Assembly (NCBI GenBank): GCA_007922305.1
Contig: ML677365.1
Span: forward strand, 14,066,506 to 14,130,505
Direction of reading: 5' to 3'
Length of the DNA stretch: 64,000 bases
Source of the DNA: Dermatemys mawii
Taxonomy: Eukaryota > Chordata > Testudines > Dermatemydidae
The position numbers and the translations under genes were made by a program. Shown here one piece after another: positions 38,021 to 50,444 of this stretch (position 1 is the stretch's first letter; every line of letters begins with the position of its first letter). The notes below the pieces were generated by a model. The model did not search any database and was not told the DNA's origin. It saw nothing but the letters and a program-made list of their open reading frames with translations.

Positions 38021-40670
38021 TGTCCAATAATTCCTCTGCTCAGGTACAATGGAACCTTCTACCACAAGGATAAATCTCACCTGTGAAAGAGACAGAACTT
38101 TCTTGGGGTCTGGCTCCCACAGAAATTAAGACCCATTGCAAACCTCATCACTACCTTCTGTTCCAAGTGTAAAGTGCATTTCTTTGACCTGCCTTCTGTG
38201 ACATAAACATGAGTAACATGTACATTAGCATAAAAACTCTAAACAAAACAGGACTCTCCATTGCAGGCACAATGCTACCCATGAAGAGGATGAGAGAATG
38301 AACATGTAACAGATGTTAGTCTCACTGCTTAATGCACCATGGGAATGCACTCAGTTACAATGGTGATAGGGAGGCACAAGAACCTGTATAAAACAGAAGA
38401 GAGTGTATGCATGGTAAAAGCACACGGATGCAGTTATTTGCAAGTCTGATAATCAGATCAGTGAAATCAAATTTTGAGTGCTGTCCACACATGCACTCTG
38501 GGGTATGCTCTGGATTTAAAAGTGTGAACATTTTGAAATACATGGATGGAAGGACAGACAGATCAATGAGGGGCCCAGCAGAAATTCCAATGGACTTGAA
38601 GGAAGAGTCATTGGGACATCTAGCCATCCCCTCTACATACATTACCATTCAGCTGGCAGCAGGAGTCTAACTGGTCTGCAAGACTTCCTCCCACAACCTG
38701 CAATCTGTCGCAGATGTTGCAATCTCTGAAAGGCATGAAGCACTCCAGGGCAAAGGGAACCCACGAGTGTCTGAATTTTGATAACTTTTTGGAGAAAAAT
38801 GAATGGAAGATAAGAGTATAAAGGCCAGAATATGCACTGAGATCCGGGAGGGAGCAGAGAGGTTCTGCTTTGTTTTAATGTACAGTTCTAGATCCCTGCA
38901 GGCATCGGCCTGGTGTAGGAGATGAGGGCAAAAGTGTGTTAGGAAGAACTTTCCAAGCATGATTAATACCTTTTTTGAAAAGTCCCAGATCTCGAAATCA
39001 GCTTTTCTACTTCACATTGCAGTTGGACAATAAGTTGTCTGACGGCCGCCACCCACATACACTCCCAAAACACAACCTGAAGCAGAAAGGACCTTTTTTA
39101 AAAAATATGGGGAGTAGGATAAATTGGGAGCATAATGGAGGGCAAGTGACAGCCTGACTTGAGAAGCACCTGTTGCTTCTTCATAATATAAACTTTGATT
39201 TGGTATGACTCAATTAGTAGTAGTAGAGATGGGTCAAGAGTTAAACCACAGATCCAAACCACCTGAGATCAGATCTTTCCTCAGGTTTTAAGATGTTCAG
39301 CTCTGAGATTTAGAGAACTTGGGGGACAGTAGCAAATTTCAGATCCAGATCAGAAGTTCCTCAGAGTCTTAGGGGAGTCTGTGGTTCAATCTCACCTGAA
39401 TACTCTTCAAAGGGGAAGAATGGCCTTGTGAAACTCAGATCTTGGTTCAGTCCCTAGCTCTGAGCCAGACTCACCGTGTGACTTTAGACTGGTAACTCGG
39501 GGCCTGATTTTCAGAGTGCTGAGCTTTCAGTGGAAGGTCTGGGTGCGTCTCAAAGTCATCGTTGACCTGATACATTTGCACCTCAGTTCCCAGAATATCA
39601 GTTACTATATGTAACTTGTACAAGAGAAAACCACTATGGAAAAGACCCATCAAAATGAAGAGAGAATGAGAAACACCCTATGGAATTTCTAAGCCAACAT
39701 ATTCTGTGGTAGGGATATAAATCTCTACTCATGTCTACAAGATCCTCTAAAATTTCCCTTGAAAGGATCTCATTCTCTGTTGAATCCTACTGGATTTTAG
39801 AGAAATGTCTGAAGCCCTATTTCACGCTATAGAACCTTGTTGGTTTCATCCCTGTTCAATTATAAGACTTGTCCTTATGGATTAAAGGGTTATTTCTGCA
39901 AGGTACTGAGCACTTTGGCCCCACTCTAGCAAAGCAGGCATGTGCTTAGCTTTCAGCATGTGAGGAGTCCATGGAAATCACCACAGTGTGCTTAGCACCT
40001 TGCAAGATCAGGCACTGAACATGCTACTAAGAGACAGCTGCAGAACTGCTAGTGTCTTCAGTGTTGGTGCTAGTCAAAGGAATTGATTGTTAATAGTGAA
40101 TTTCATTACAAACATATTAGATCAATCTAATACCTGCCTCACTTTTCCCCTTATTTATACAAATAAGTGCAGCAGCTCAAAAGAAGGCTTAGTATTAAAG
40201 TAGGGAAATGATGACAAAGCAAGAGATATTTGTGGCAAAAAATAAGGCTTGCACAGCAAAACAGTGATCCTATTATCTCATCAACATGGCACAGACTGAG
40301 GTGGAATTATAAATAGCAGCCGTGGTAATGCCTGGGAGTTGCAACTTGGCGCTGCTGCTGGCCACTTCTTTCTGGCTGTAGTTCAAGCTCATGTAGAAAG
40401 GGAAGGAATCATAGCAGCTAGAGATGGAAAATACCTATCAGCTCACTGATTCCATTCTCCTGCAGGGGCAGGACATTCATAGTCCTCAAGCAGAGAATGC
40501 ATCAGATACATAACTGACGCTTTGGCCTAGTGAAAAGGCCAGCAAGGAGCAGAGGAGTTTATTTTGTTAGCAAATGCAATTTGAATGCTGAAAATAACTG
40601 AAAGACTCAAAGGGCAGAGCTGGGAGCCTAAGAAACTTAGTTGTTTTTAATAACTTGTCCTGAGAATTAA
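38021..40670. other. Intergenic, nothing recognised
   Basis: Only a half-copy of a foldback repeat near 39499-39530. No gene or RNA is seen. Confidence 0.6.
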
Positions 40671-40843
40671 GGGTATATCTACAGGCAGCTTGGCTGGGAT
40701 TGTACTTGGGTGACTAGTCCCTCCCCCTGCTTGCACTGCCATGGTTAGACTTTATTTTTAGCATGCTGCCTTTATCAGAGCTAGTGAAGGTATGTCTCCG
40801 CGGGCTGGGAATCACACCCCTAGCTTGAAGTGTAGACATACCC
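40671..40843. mobile_element. Harbinger-type MITE
   Basis: The ends are GGGTATATCTACA and, reading inward from the other end, GGGTATGTCTACA. Both sides are flanked by TAA (40668-40670 and 40844-40846), a 3-bp duplication as in Harbinger. At 173 bp it is non-coding. The ends resemble, but are not the same as, those of the full Harbinger element at 12197-16621. Confidence 0.75.
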
Positions 40844-40863
40844 TAAGAATACATGGTATAACA

Positions 40864-41030
40864 CAGTGGTTCTCAGGCTTTCCATACTATGACCCTACAT
40901 TACATTAGGAAACAATTTTTCCTCCCCTCACCACCTGCCATCTAACTATAAAGAGCAGGAGAGGGGTTCACAACCTCTCTAAAGTGCTCATGACCCATCA
41001 CTTGAAAATTCATTCATCCCTAAAGGAAGG
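40864..41030. mobile_element. hAT-like fragment, one end
   Basis: CAGTGGTTCTCAGGC at 40864 is a typical hAT terminus. The matching opposite end is not evident, so it is probably truncated. Confidence 0.4.
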
Positions 41031-41714
41031 GTTTTGTATGAATAGCCAAGAAAATGGACCATGTGCAGCACTGTAGCATATAATGATTTGTAGGAAGTGT
41101 GGCAGACACAACTGTGAATGAGTATATAGCGCCTGGACTGTTTCAGCCCTTTTCAAAAAGAGATAGACACACTCACTGACCTTTGTATTTAGCCATTCTC
41201 CTTAAATGCTGGAATTCCAAAGTTTGTCTACGTACATTAATTTTCTTAAGTTCAGTAACTTCCATTGGCTTGAATGGGTTATGGGTCAGATGTCGTGTGA
41301 GGCGTGCTGAATGGTGCCTTTACTTCCCACCAAGTACTTGTTCATAGAGTTCCCTCTTCTATTCTAAAAAGGAATTAATAATAGAAGTTAGTCTGCACTG
41401 TGGTCTCTTCATCTGAGCACAGGTTAATCGTCTACCTTTCAAGAAAAGAGGACAACTCTCAAGGGGGAAAGACAGCACAAAGCTTATTTTTAAGGGACAG
41501 AACCTCCACGAGTTTTAATTGTCATATAAAATTATGCAAAGCCTAAAACCACGTATTTGTATCTCAGTACACAATCCTTTTCATGATTATTGCTGCAATA
41601 TGAAATAAAGTATATGCTATATTGACTTGATATGGGACATTCTGCACCAAATAACGGACAACTTGTCACCTTATCTGGGAGTAAGGGACTTTTTAGATCT
41701 AATTTTGGCTCCAC

Positions 41715-41850
41715 TGTTAATTCCCTTTGTGGCCTAACCTGTCACTTAATGCTCAGTTTCCCCATCTTCAAAATGGAGATTAAAATGCTATCTACTTCTC
41801 AGAAGTGCTGTGAAGATTAGTTAGTACCTGTTTAAAAAGCACTTTCTGGA
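41715..41850 (+). repeat. MIR-type SINE remnant
   Basis: The order CCTAACCTGTCACTTAATGC, CTCAGTTTCCCCATCTTCAA, AATGGAGATTAAAATG, CTGTGAAGATTAGTTAGTAC follows the conserved core of MIR elements. The element is old and divergent. Confidence 0.7.
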
Positions 41851-44340
41851 AAAAAAACACAGTGTATGATTTCAGTTGTCCTGCATATAGGTCAGATTAG
41901 GAGGAAACCATGTAAAGACCTGGAAGTTAGTATTTTACTTTCTGCACCAGGCCAGAAAGCCAAGGTAGAAGAGGGAAGCCATCACAATAATCAAAAGACT
42001 GTAATTGACCTCCTGACTGAAAGATGATAGCTGTGGCAAAAAGCCAAGAAAAATATAATCCAGTCAGTCTTTCTAGAGAGTGCTTTAAAAATGTAACTCC
42101 TTGAAGAGAAAAGCTATGGATGGGGCCTTTTTATGAGCATATTCCAAAGGAAAAAGGGATAATGCTCAAGAATATGTAACTTCCAGATGCCCACAGACCT
42201 TGTAACAAAATATTGGATGGGGGAAGGGACCATTTAATAAAGCAAAGTTTGCAGGAAACATCTTCTTCTGGAATTGGAAAGAAAAGAGGCCTCCTTTCCC
42301 TTGAACTGAATGTATGTGGAATCAGCACCCAGCCCTCCTATGCCACTTTACATATCCAAAATGCTATAGAGACAGATAAGTAGCCTTCACAGCACCACTG
42401 CGGAACTGATACCAAGAAAACAGTCTAAGGAGTCTAGAAGTGGTAACATTGCAGTCTGTTCACTTTGCCATTTCCTCCTTTGTGTTTCCTTGGCAGCTCC
42501 AAATTATGTGGCTGCTCTCTGGTGGCAGCGAAGCGACTGTACAGCCATAATAGTACTGCTCCTTCAGAATGTGCAGCATTACAATGCATTTAAAGGGCTT
42601 AGCTGTATCTTTTTAAAAAGTATCTCATTATTTATGTAATAAAACACATCACTCCTGTGTGTGCGTGACAAAAAACCAGCAAAGCTTCACACACTGGATG
42701 CTGTAGGAATGAAACTTTATAGCTCTTTCATATATGCAAATAGACAGCATTTCAGAATAAAATGGGCAACTGGAAGCAATGATAGTCCTGAAGCATCTGT
42801 TTGGGTTGGTTTGCTTGTTTCTAAGCTAGCTAACTTGTCCCTAACGGTGAGAGCTAGCAACATAATGGAAACATAGGTTGCAAATATGTATTTGATGAAA
42901 AAAGGACATTTGCAATGAATGTACCCTCTCAAGGACTTGTGGTGTTGATTGTGAGTGAAAAAGCTAGAATATCATTCAGGGGTCTCAATTTAACTTACCC
43001 CCTTAAGGGACTCAGCAAGATTGTAGTGGGTGGATGCCATATAGTCATATATGCAGCCATATAGTCCTCCTACATGTGATTATTTTTTATTTATATCCTT
43101 GTGTTTCAAGTAGTGTCTGTTTGTTAGGTCCCCTCGAGTGCTGAGGGATTGCCATCCACTCTCTGCCATCCTAGGAGAATTCCCTAACAGGCTGCTCTCC
43201 TTCCCCCTTTGAACTGCTGGAGAAGTGCAAAGGGGATGGAGCCAGGATCTGTCCCTTCATCTTTCTAAATCACTGTGTTTATGGTGACTGTAAACATTTT
43301 TCTAAGGAGAGGGAGTTGTGAGGGAGAGAGGGAGTAAAACAAAAGCAATAAGAGAGATGTGTGGTCTATGTAGTGTAGTATCCTGACATAGATACTTCTG
43401 AGGAAGCTGCAAGAGACCCCTGCAATATACAGTTAGGGGATAAACTGCCCCCAGGGAAAGTTTCTATACAACAGTATCCCCAGCAGTTACAGGTTGGTTT
43501 GTTCCCTGAAGAAGGCATGTTTATATTCCTTCTATCCAGGCAAGCCCAAATCCCAACTGTGCAAAATGCAGATGTCAATGGAAGTTAAGAGAGCTCAGCC
43601 GCTAGGTTGAGATCAAAGAGGGGAAAATGGAGGATGGGGGAAGGCAGAGAGCAGAAGGAGTGACTGGATGAGTATGGAAGCAACAGGGGAGAAGAGGCTG
43701 GAGTGCTGGATGATTGTGGGGGAGTGAGGTAGAATGATGTCATAGAAGATTGAAGCATAATGATGGAAGCAGCTGTTAGAGCCCAGAATGAGAAGTCCAC
43801 CAGGACTGCGCTCTGCTCCTTGGGTGTTTGAGCCATCCCAAAAGGGCACGGAGGATGTAAGATGATAGCCTCAACCCTCCGCCGCCCACACACCAGCTAG
43901 AGTAACTGGTCATCTTTATAGAAGAGAACATGCTGCACCCGCGCATGGGATGGCACAGTGGGCATTTTCCCACTGCATCCTGGGAACTCCAGGAAGCATT
44001 GTGCACCCAGTGCTCCACGTGGGCAATGTAGCTCTGTGTTCTCATTGATACAGTCAGAACCGACAAATTCCAGCTAATGCAACAAAACACAGCATTTGGA
44101 ACTAAAGGGAAGCAACTTTATTATTCATGTAAATCAAGCTGGCCAAAGCTAGTTTTTCCCCACTAGAGGGAGCAGAGTGTTTCATCCCTATAAACCTTCA
44201 AGCTCTAAGGCTTACATTACAAAATGTGTTAGCTGGTCATGGTGCACCCTAGGGGGAGGGGGAAGGGAGAGGAGGGGGGATGAGTGACTGGTGGTACATT
44301 GGAATCAGTATGTAGTTTGATTTAACAGAATCCCCTAAGG
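41851..44340. other. Intergenic, nothing recognised
   Basis: No gene is seen. A/G-rich stretch at about 43610-43740 and (further on) a G-run at about 44250-44280. Confidence 0.6.
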
Positions 44341-44719
44341 CAGTGCTTTCCAATCTGTGGTCCGCAGACCATGTCTAAGAGGTTTGTGAAAGATGACTGT
44401 GAAAATAAAGTTTCAGATCCCAAAAAAAGCATTCCATTTTTCTAATCAATCAAAAGTATGTGAATACTCCCACCTACAGGTCAAAACCTGGAGGTGCTGC
44501 AGTTACCATAGAAGTCCATAACGTAGCACCCTTTCTCACGCTACATCAAATGCCAGACTAAGCACAAGCAACATTTATAGTTTGAATCTGTTCAGTCACC
44601 TTTCAGTCTAAGACTTCTATGGTAAGCGTTTGTGGATCACATGCTGAATTTCCAAAGATGTCTGCCCCTTCATTTGAAATTTTCTAGGGGTCTGCAAATG
44701 AAAAAGATTGAAAACCACT
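44341..44719. mobile_element. hAT element, 379 bp
   Basis: It starts CAGTGCTTTCCAATC and ends GATTGAAAACCACTG. The flanks are CCCTAAGG (44333-44340) and CCCTAGGG (44720-44727), an 8-bp target duplication with one change. Part of the same family copy reappears at about 55388-55470 within the opposite arm of the inverted duplication. Confidence 0.85.
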
Positions 44720-44842
44720 GCCCTAGGGTTAACCAAAAACAGCTAATATGCTTTTAAACATGAGTATCCTTGTCCATGCTAAAGGCAAAGCTGTGTTTAA
44801 TACTGTGCTAGTTAAAATGTGTTTTTAATATAGTGTGTGATA

Positions 44843-45400
44843 TAGGAGGGTCAGGGAGCTGCGGTAGAGTGCTTGAGGGGAGATATGTAAGCTCAGAGGT
44901 AATTGAGGCGTGGCTCCCTGTGGACTAGGGAAGGTTGCAGGTTGATTGGATCACCTGCAATCAATTAAGGCCCTCCTAAGAACCTAATAAAACCCCCTGC
45001 TTCAGGCAGACAGGGGAGGAGGATAGGAGTTGGAGCAGTTTGGAGGAGTTGGAGCAGTGAACAGTTGGAGGAGAGTTTGGAACCAAGACCACCCAGACCC
45101 TAGGTAAAGAGACACCTGACCTGTGTAGAGAGAGGGCAGGAAGCCCCACAAACTGAAGGGTAGGAGAGAGAAGTAGCCCAGGGGAAGGAATAGCTAATTC
45201 AGGTGGTTTACCGCTATCCTCAGGGCCCCTGGGCTGGGACCCGGAGTAGAGGGCGGGCCCGGGTCCCTCCCTCTCCACTCCCCCTCCTCTAGGATACTAG
45301 TGGGGCAGTTAATACCCTATTCCAGGGCAAGAAATAGCTCCCTGAACCCCACACAAGAAGAGAAAGCGCAGGACCCATCATAATAGTGCCAGCAATTTGC
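44843..45400. mobile_element. Insertion private to the left arm, probably retroelement-derived
   Basis: About 550 bp is absent from the matching position in the right arm. It begins near GTGTGTGATATAGGAGGGTC and ends near CAGCAATTTGCCACA. It contains GCAGTTTGGAGGAGTTGGAG repeats, a GC-rich centre and AATAAAACCCCC. TG...CA ends suggest an LTR, but no target duplication was confirmed. Confidence 0.45.
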
Positions 45401-46736
45401 CACAAGTGTTATGAGTGGACATGATCTTACAAAGTTGAGTCGCTTACCATACAATTCTCATAATACAGACACAGTTCTGTCAGAGTAAAAGTGCTTGTAC
45501 CAGCATAGCTTATTCCCTTATGGAAAGGGGAAATAACTATACCGGGGCAAATCACCGTTACACAGGTATAACTGCATCGACATTTGGGATTTTACTGGTA
45601 TAATTATTTCACTAAAAATAATCACATCCTCAACCTAAATAGTTATACTATAAAACTTTTAAATGCAGACCAGGCTGATTAAAAGGCATTTTCTCAGCAC
45701 GGGGCAAGGACAATGTCTTGCGAAAGTATAAAATAAAATTCTTAAGATCTGGGGAAAATCCCTGCAAAAGTCACCACAAAGCCTTAGCAGAATTCTTGCA
45801 AATTTCACTTTTCCCCTGTGGTTGCCCCCACCATGGGTAAGCAGAGCAAGGGATAGAACATGAGTTACATGTGTTTCCAAAAGCTGTTGATTCTAATGTC
45901 CTACTTAAAGTCAGTGGTGAAAATATCAAATTAGAAAATGAGACAATTGAATAAAAAAAAACAACAATCCATCGTACTAGTCCAAAAGAACCCGTCGCAA
46001 TAGGAACACTGCTGTCCTAACACATTATTCCTCTATAAAAAATGGTTCTGTTGGCTAATTAACTTCATGTTTGTATTCTCTCTTGTACAGTTGTGTGTTA
46101 TTGTCACTCTCTCCGTGTATTCTGATTGGTAACACCTCATGTCATTGTAATCCAGACAGTACTGTGCAGTAGCCAGAGCAACTTTCACTGATGAATAATT
46201 TTCTAATCTATGTTTGTTGTCACCAGAAGTGGTTTCTCTCCGTCGTGTACCAGACTTCTATCTCCTTTGTCTGTCACCCATCTCAGCACCCTTCTGATTT
46301 TCCAGCCTATCTCCTTCAATATTTGTTCTTTCCACTCAGTCACATGAGGCCCAGAGTTTTTGTATCCCCAGTGTGCTGCCATGGCACAGACAAGGGCCCT
46401 GCATGTATCTTTTTGTTTTATCTTTCTGTTGAGGGCAGGGATATATGCAGAGCAACCATGAATGGTGGGAATACACAACCACCTAGTTCATGTACAAAAA
46501 CCACAAAAGAGCAGAGAAAATATTTCAGAGGACATGAAGAGATACAGGGAAATATAAAAGGCATTGAGCAAAGGCACTCTCCTGACTTTGATATGATGCC
46601 AGAAGACCCTAGGCTGATGGTAGTTCTGTCATTTTCACCATGCAGGTTGGCAGTCCATTTCTCCAAGTTTGCATTGTCATTCATTTGGCAGATCCACTGT
46701 CCAACTCTAGTGCAGGTTTACAGAAACAGGGGCATG

Positions 46737-46936
46737 ATAGAATCATAGGACTGGAAGGGACCTTGACAGGTCATCTAGTCCAGTGCCCTGCACTCATGGC
46801 ATGACTAAGTATTATCTAGACATCCCTGACAGGTGTTTGTCTAACCTGCTCTTCAAAATCTCCAATGATGGAGATTCCACAATCTCCCTGGGCAATTTAT
46901 TCCAGTGCTTAACCACCCTGACAGTTAGGAAGCTAG
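46737..46936 (-). mobile_element. CR1 LINE 3' fragment
   Basis: Read on the - strand it gives the conserved CR1 tail: GGTGGTTAAGCACTGGAATA, TCTCCATCATTGGAGATTTT, GAGCAGGTTAGACAAACACC, and ends at CCTATGATTCTATCATG. It is shared with the right arm copy, where CR1 extends further. Confidence 0.9.
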
Positions 46937-47842
46937 GAGCTATGTTGATTAGCCATGAAAACAATATGTTTTTCACTAGATGGTCATGTGCAGTCACTCA
47001 TAGGATTATGAATAAGAGAACCTAGTAAACTGGTGTTAATTTTGGTGATCACTGATAAAGTGACCCTGTGTTTCACTCTGTGGCTCATGTAATATATTGT
47101 TTGTGGTTGCTGTTGAGACAGGTGAAGAATTAAGGTTGCTTTGATGACTAATGGTTTGTCTACACGGTGGTTTTAAACCAGGTCAAATTAAGTTTATCTG
47201 GTTTGAAAATGCTTGTATACACATGACCCAGTCCATCACTGTGCATTAACTCTGCATTTTTCTGGAGTACTCTTACAAAATGGACTTGGTTTGCTTCAGA
47301 TTGAATTAATTTTGTCTGTTTGTGTGGATGTAACTGCTGCGCATCACTTTTTGCATGTTTCCAACAGTTATCTCACAGTGATTTACAGGGTGACTTACAG
47401 ATGTCTGTTCTCCTGTGTGCCCTCCCCGCTCTGGTGTCAAGTTTCCAGGCCAACACTACTCCCCCAAGTTTAAATGCTGACACAGAGCCAGCTGTGGCCC
47501 ACTTGCTCCTAATCCCGGTCTATCAACATTCTTGTGATACAAATACAATAACATACCAGAAACCCCACAGCATGCCTGGTGCAGCTGCTTGGAGCCTTGC
47601 TGAGCCCCTGGATCTCATTGCCCTCCGGGAGAAGTGTCTTTTCAGGAAGCTCTTGTGGCCAGCAACTGAAAAAATACTTTTCTATGGACATTGCAAACCA
47701 GGTGTCTGAGTAGTCATGACCAGGATGTTGACCAGTGCTAGATAGAGAATAAGCAGCTCAGGAGAAAATACATTGAAACAAGGGACAAAGGAGACAGTCC
47801 AGCAGGGTATGTGTGACCTGTCAAGCTTTTGATGATTTAGAC
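46937..47842. other. Intergenic, possible decayed transposon sequence
   Basis: GGTTTGTCTACACGGTGG at about 47153 resembles a Harbinger-type terminus, but a matching right end is not found. Open frames at 47213-47709 have no recognisable domain. Confidence 0.35.
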
Positions 47843-48156
47843 CAGGGGTAGGCAACCTATGGCATGGGTGCCAAAGGTGGCACGCGAGCTGATTTTCAGT
47901 GGCACTCACACTGCCCAGGTCCTGGCCACCAGGGGGCGGGGGGGAGCATCTCTGCATTTTAGTTTAATTTTAAATGAAGCTTCTTAAACATTTTAGAAAC
48001 CTTATTTACCTTACATACAACAATAGTTTAGTTATGTATTATACACTTATAGAAAGGGGCCTTCTAAAAACGTTTGACTGTATTACTGGCACGTGAACCC
48101 TTAAATTAGAGTGAATAAATGAAGACTCAGCACTTCTGAAAGGTTGCCGACCCCTG
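47843..48156. mobile_element. Non-autonomous hAT element, copy B
   Basis: The ends are CAGGGGTAGGCAACC and GGTTGCCGACCCCTG. ATTTAGAC flanks both sides (47835-47842 and 48157-48164), a perfect 8-bp duplication. At 314 bp it is the same family as 17784-18078 but in reverse orientation. Its right half contains AGAGTGAATAAATGAAGACT. Confidence 0.93.
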
Positions 48157-48164
48157 ATTTAGAC

Positions 48165-49162
48165 TGTATTCTACACAATTATAGCACAACCCCCCCCCCC
48201 AGGCATAATTTTGAGCCTTCTGCCCTCACTTCACCCTCACAAGACATCAACTGGCAAAATCCATCAGGGTATGAGCAGGAGGATGCCAGAGCGGAGCTGT
48301 CCTCTGACACCCAGGATCTTTTTGGGACTCAGGACCCTGATGACTGTCAGCTGGAAAGCCAGCCCTAGACCAACCATACTGCATCTGTCCCTGATTCCTG
48401 CCCTGCATCAGCTGAGCCCAAGTCCTAGCCAGAAACTCAGGCCAGGACCATAGAGGCAAATTCCCTGGAAGGAGCCTTGGCATGTTAGTATCTATCTTTA
48501 TAATTCATTATTTGTTATTATTGTGCTATACTGGCATTGTGGCTTCAGTTCTGGTGCCCTGGGACCTAAGTTCCCTCTAAGCTGCATGGCTGCACAGCTG
48601 CCTATTAAGTCGCACTGCAGCTTAGGGCTCTGGTGGGGAGAGATGCCTCTCTCCCACCATGGAACTGCTGCGGGGGGCAGGGAGAGGTGCTCTTCCCGGC
48701 CGCCCCAGCATGGACCTGTCCCAAACTTGCCATGGTTGGGAGAGAAGAGCCCCTCCCAGAGCCCAGACCTGCCAGAGCTGCTGGGGAGAGGAGTCCCCAG
48801 GCCTGCTGGAGAGAGGCGCTATTAATATGCTTAGTTAGGCACATGCTTAAGTATCTTGTTGACTCAAGACCAAAGTGCTGCATAACTGGAAGGTTCCTGC
48901 TATGTTATTTAAGTATAATATGCCACACAGAATGTGGAGCTTCACTTTGAACAGCGCATTCCTAGCAAATCTCATTAGGAAAATTCTTGTTGATCTTTAC
49001 TGATGTCATATATAATGTCTCCTGGATCCATTTTGGTTTTGATGCTCTTCAACCTCTATATGACGGTTGCTTACTTGCCTGCTGGAGATTGCTCACCAGG
49101 ACCTCTTTTCCACCAGGAAGACAATAGGAGACCAGTGTAGCACCTTTAGGGAGAAGGCAGAC
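48165..49162. other. Intergenic, nothing certain
   Basis: A C-run sits at about 48190-48201, just before an AG. The following frame to 48368 encodes an acidic peptide (QEDARAELSSDTQDLFGTQD) reminiscent of acidic tails in transposon Myb-like proteins, but no domain is present. A GC-rich stretch at 48560-48830 looks repetitive. Confidence 0.35.
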
Positions 49163-49310
49163 TCATAGACTCATAGACTTTAAGGTCAGAAGGGACCATT
49201 ATGATCATCTAATCTGACCCCCTGCACAACACAGGCCACAGAATCTCACCCACCCATTCCTGTAATAAACCTCTAACCTATTTCCGAGCTATTAAAGTCC
49301 TCAAATCATG
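49163..49310 (-). mobile_element. CR1-type LINE 3' fragment
   Basis: The + strand text GACTTTAAGGTCAGAAGGGA, then ATGATCATCTAATCTGACCC, then CACAGAATCTCACCCACCC and ATTAAAGTCCTCAAATCATG is the complement of a CR1 3' region seen widely in sauropsid genomes. No coding part is present. Confidence 0.75.
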
Positions 49311-49793
49311 GATATGGTCATGTTGTCCATATTTAGTGCATCCCTTGTCATCATATATGCTAAGAATAACTGAGTAAACTGAAAGCTCTTCCCCATGCAG
49401 AAACATGGCCACTCTCCAAGGTAAATCGTCCTTTAAAACAAGGGGTCCAGTTGGCATGGGGAGATAATTCACAGCTTCCTTTTATAATTTGGATGAATCT
49501 AGCCAAACAGGATAAGGAGTGATAATTCTCTCATTATGGGTCCTTGGAATGTTCCACAATCCAGATGAAGTTCTGAAGACTTACCAGTGCTGACAGACAA
49601 ACTAGCTACTGTCAGCTAAATAAGAATGAAACCATTGAACAAGAGAACAAAAGTCAAGTATATTTGCTATATTTCACTAACAGTGGTTGGTCAGCCATTT
49701 TAGAATCTTTATTCAGCACAGAGGCCTAACATGAAATTTAATAAAGATCACATTTAACTTTAAGCACAGCTGAATTGGTGGATTGATTATCTC

Positions 49794-50436
49794 TAGGGCC
49801 GTCCAAAAATCACATCCATGAAAAATGCATCAGAGACCAGGAAATTGAGTTTCCACCATGAAATATTGTCTCTTGTGTACTTTTACCCTATACAATACAG
49901 ATTTCACAGGAGAGATAAGCATTTCTCAAATTAGGGGTCCTGACCCAAAATTTATTGTGGGGGGATTGCAAAGTTATTGTAGGGGGTTTGTAGTATGTAT
50001 TACCACCCTTTCTTCTGCACTGCCTTCAGAGCTGGGTGGCCGTAGAGTGGTGGGTGCTGGCCAAGTGCCCAGCTCTGAAGGCAGCAGAGAGTAAGGGAAG
50101 CAATACCATACCATACCATCCTTACTTCTGCACTGCTGCTGGCGGTGGTGCTGCGTTCCGAGCTGGGCTTCTGGCCAACAGCTGTCACTCTCCGGCTGCC
50201 CAGCTCTGAAGGCAGCACCACCGCCAGCAGCAGCGTAGAAGTAAGGGTGGCCATTCCACGATCCCCCTACAATAACCTTGTGACCCCTCCCCCCACAACC
50301 CCTCTTTGCATCAGGACCCCTACAGTTATAATATTGTGAAATTTCAGATTTAAATATCTGAAACTAAATGTATTATTTTTAAATTCCTATGACCATGAAA
50401 TTGACCAAAATGCACCATGAATTTGATAAGGCCCTA
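49794..50436. mobile_element. Foldback DNA transposon with 8-bp target duplication
   Basis: A near-palindromic element of 643 bp with ends TAGGGCCGTCCAAA and TTTGATAAGGCCCTA. The arms contain mirrored copies of CCTGACCCAAAATTTATTGT / CCCCTACAATAACCTTG and of GCTCTGAAGGCAGCA / TTCAGAGCTGGG. Inner palindromes of GCTGCTGGCGGTGGTGCTGC surround the centre. The flanks ATTATCTC (49786-49793) and GTTATCTC (50437-50444) match at 7 of 8 bases, suggesting hAT-type mobilisation. Confidence 0.85.
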
Positions 50437-50444
50437 GTTATCTC

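Larger units (their letters stand above)
44660..46936 (+). repeat. Left arm of a large inverted duplication
   Basis: This segment matches the reverse complement of 53029-55470. It includes the end of the hAT element, a shared non-coding block (45400-46730) and a CR1 tail. It carries a private insertion at about 44843-45400. The 46191-46748 open frame and its mirror at 53709-53206 translate identically, so they are copies of one non-coding sequence rather than a gene. By eye, identity is about 99% at about 46140-46920 and roughly 92-94% further left. Confidence 0.85.

Noticed and set aside
46191..46748. 185-codon open frame mirrored at 53206-53709
   Set aside because: The identical translation reflects the inverted duplication. 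There is no family signature, and the frame ends in CR1 sequence, so duplication of non-coding DNA explains it.
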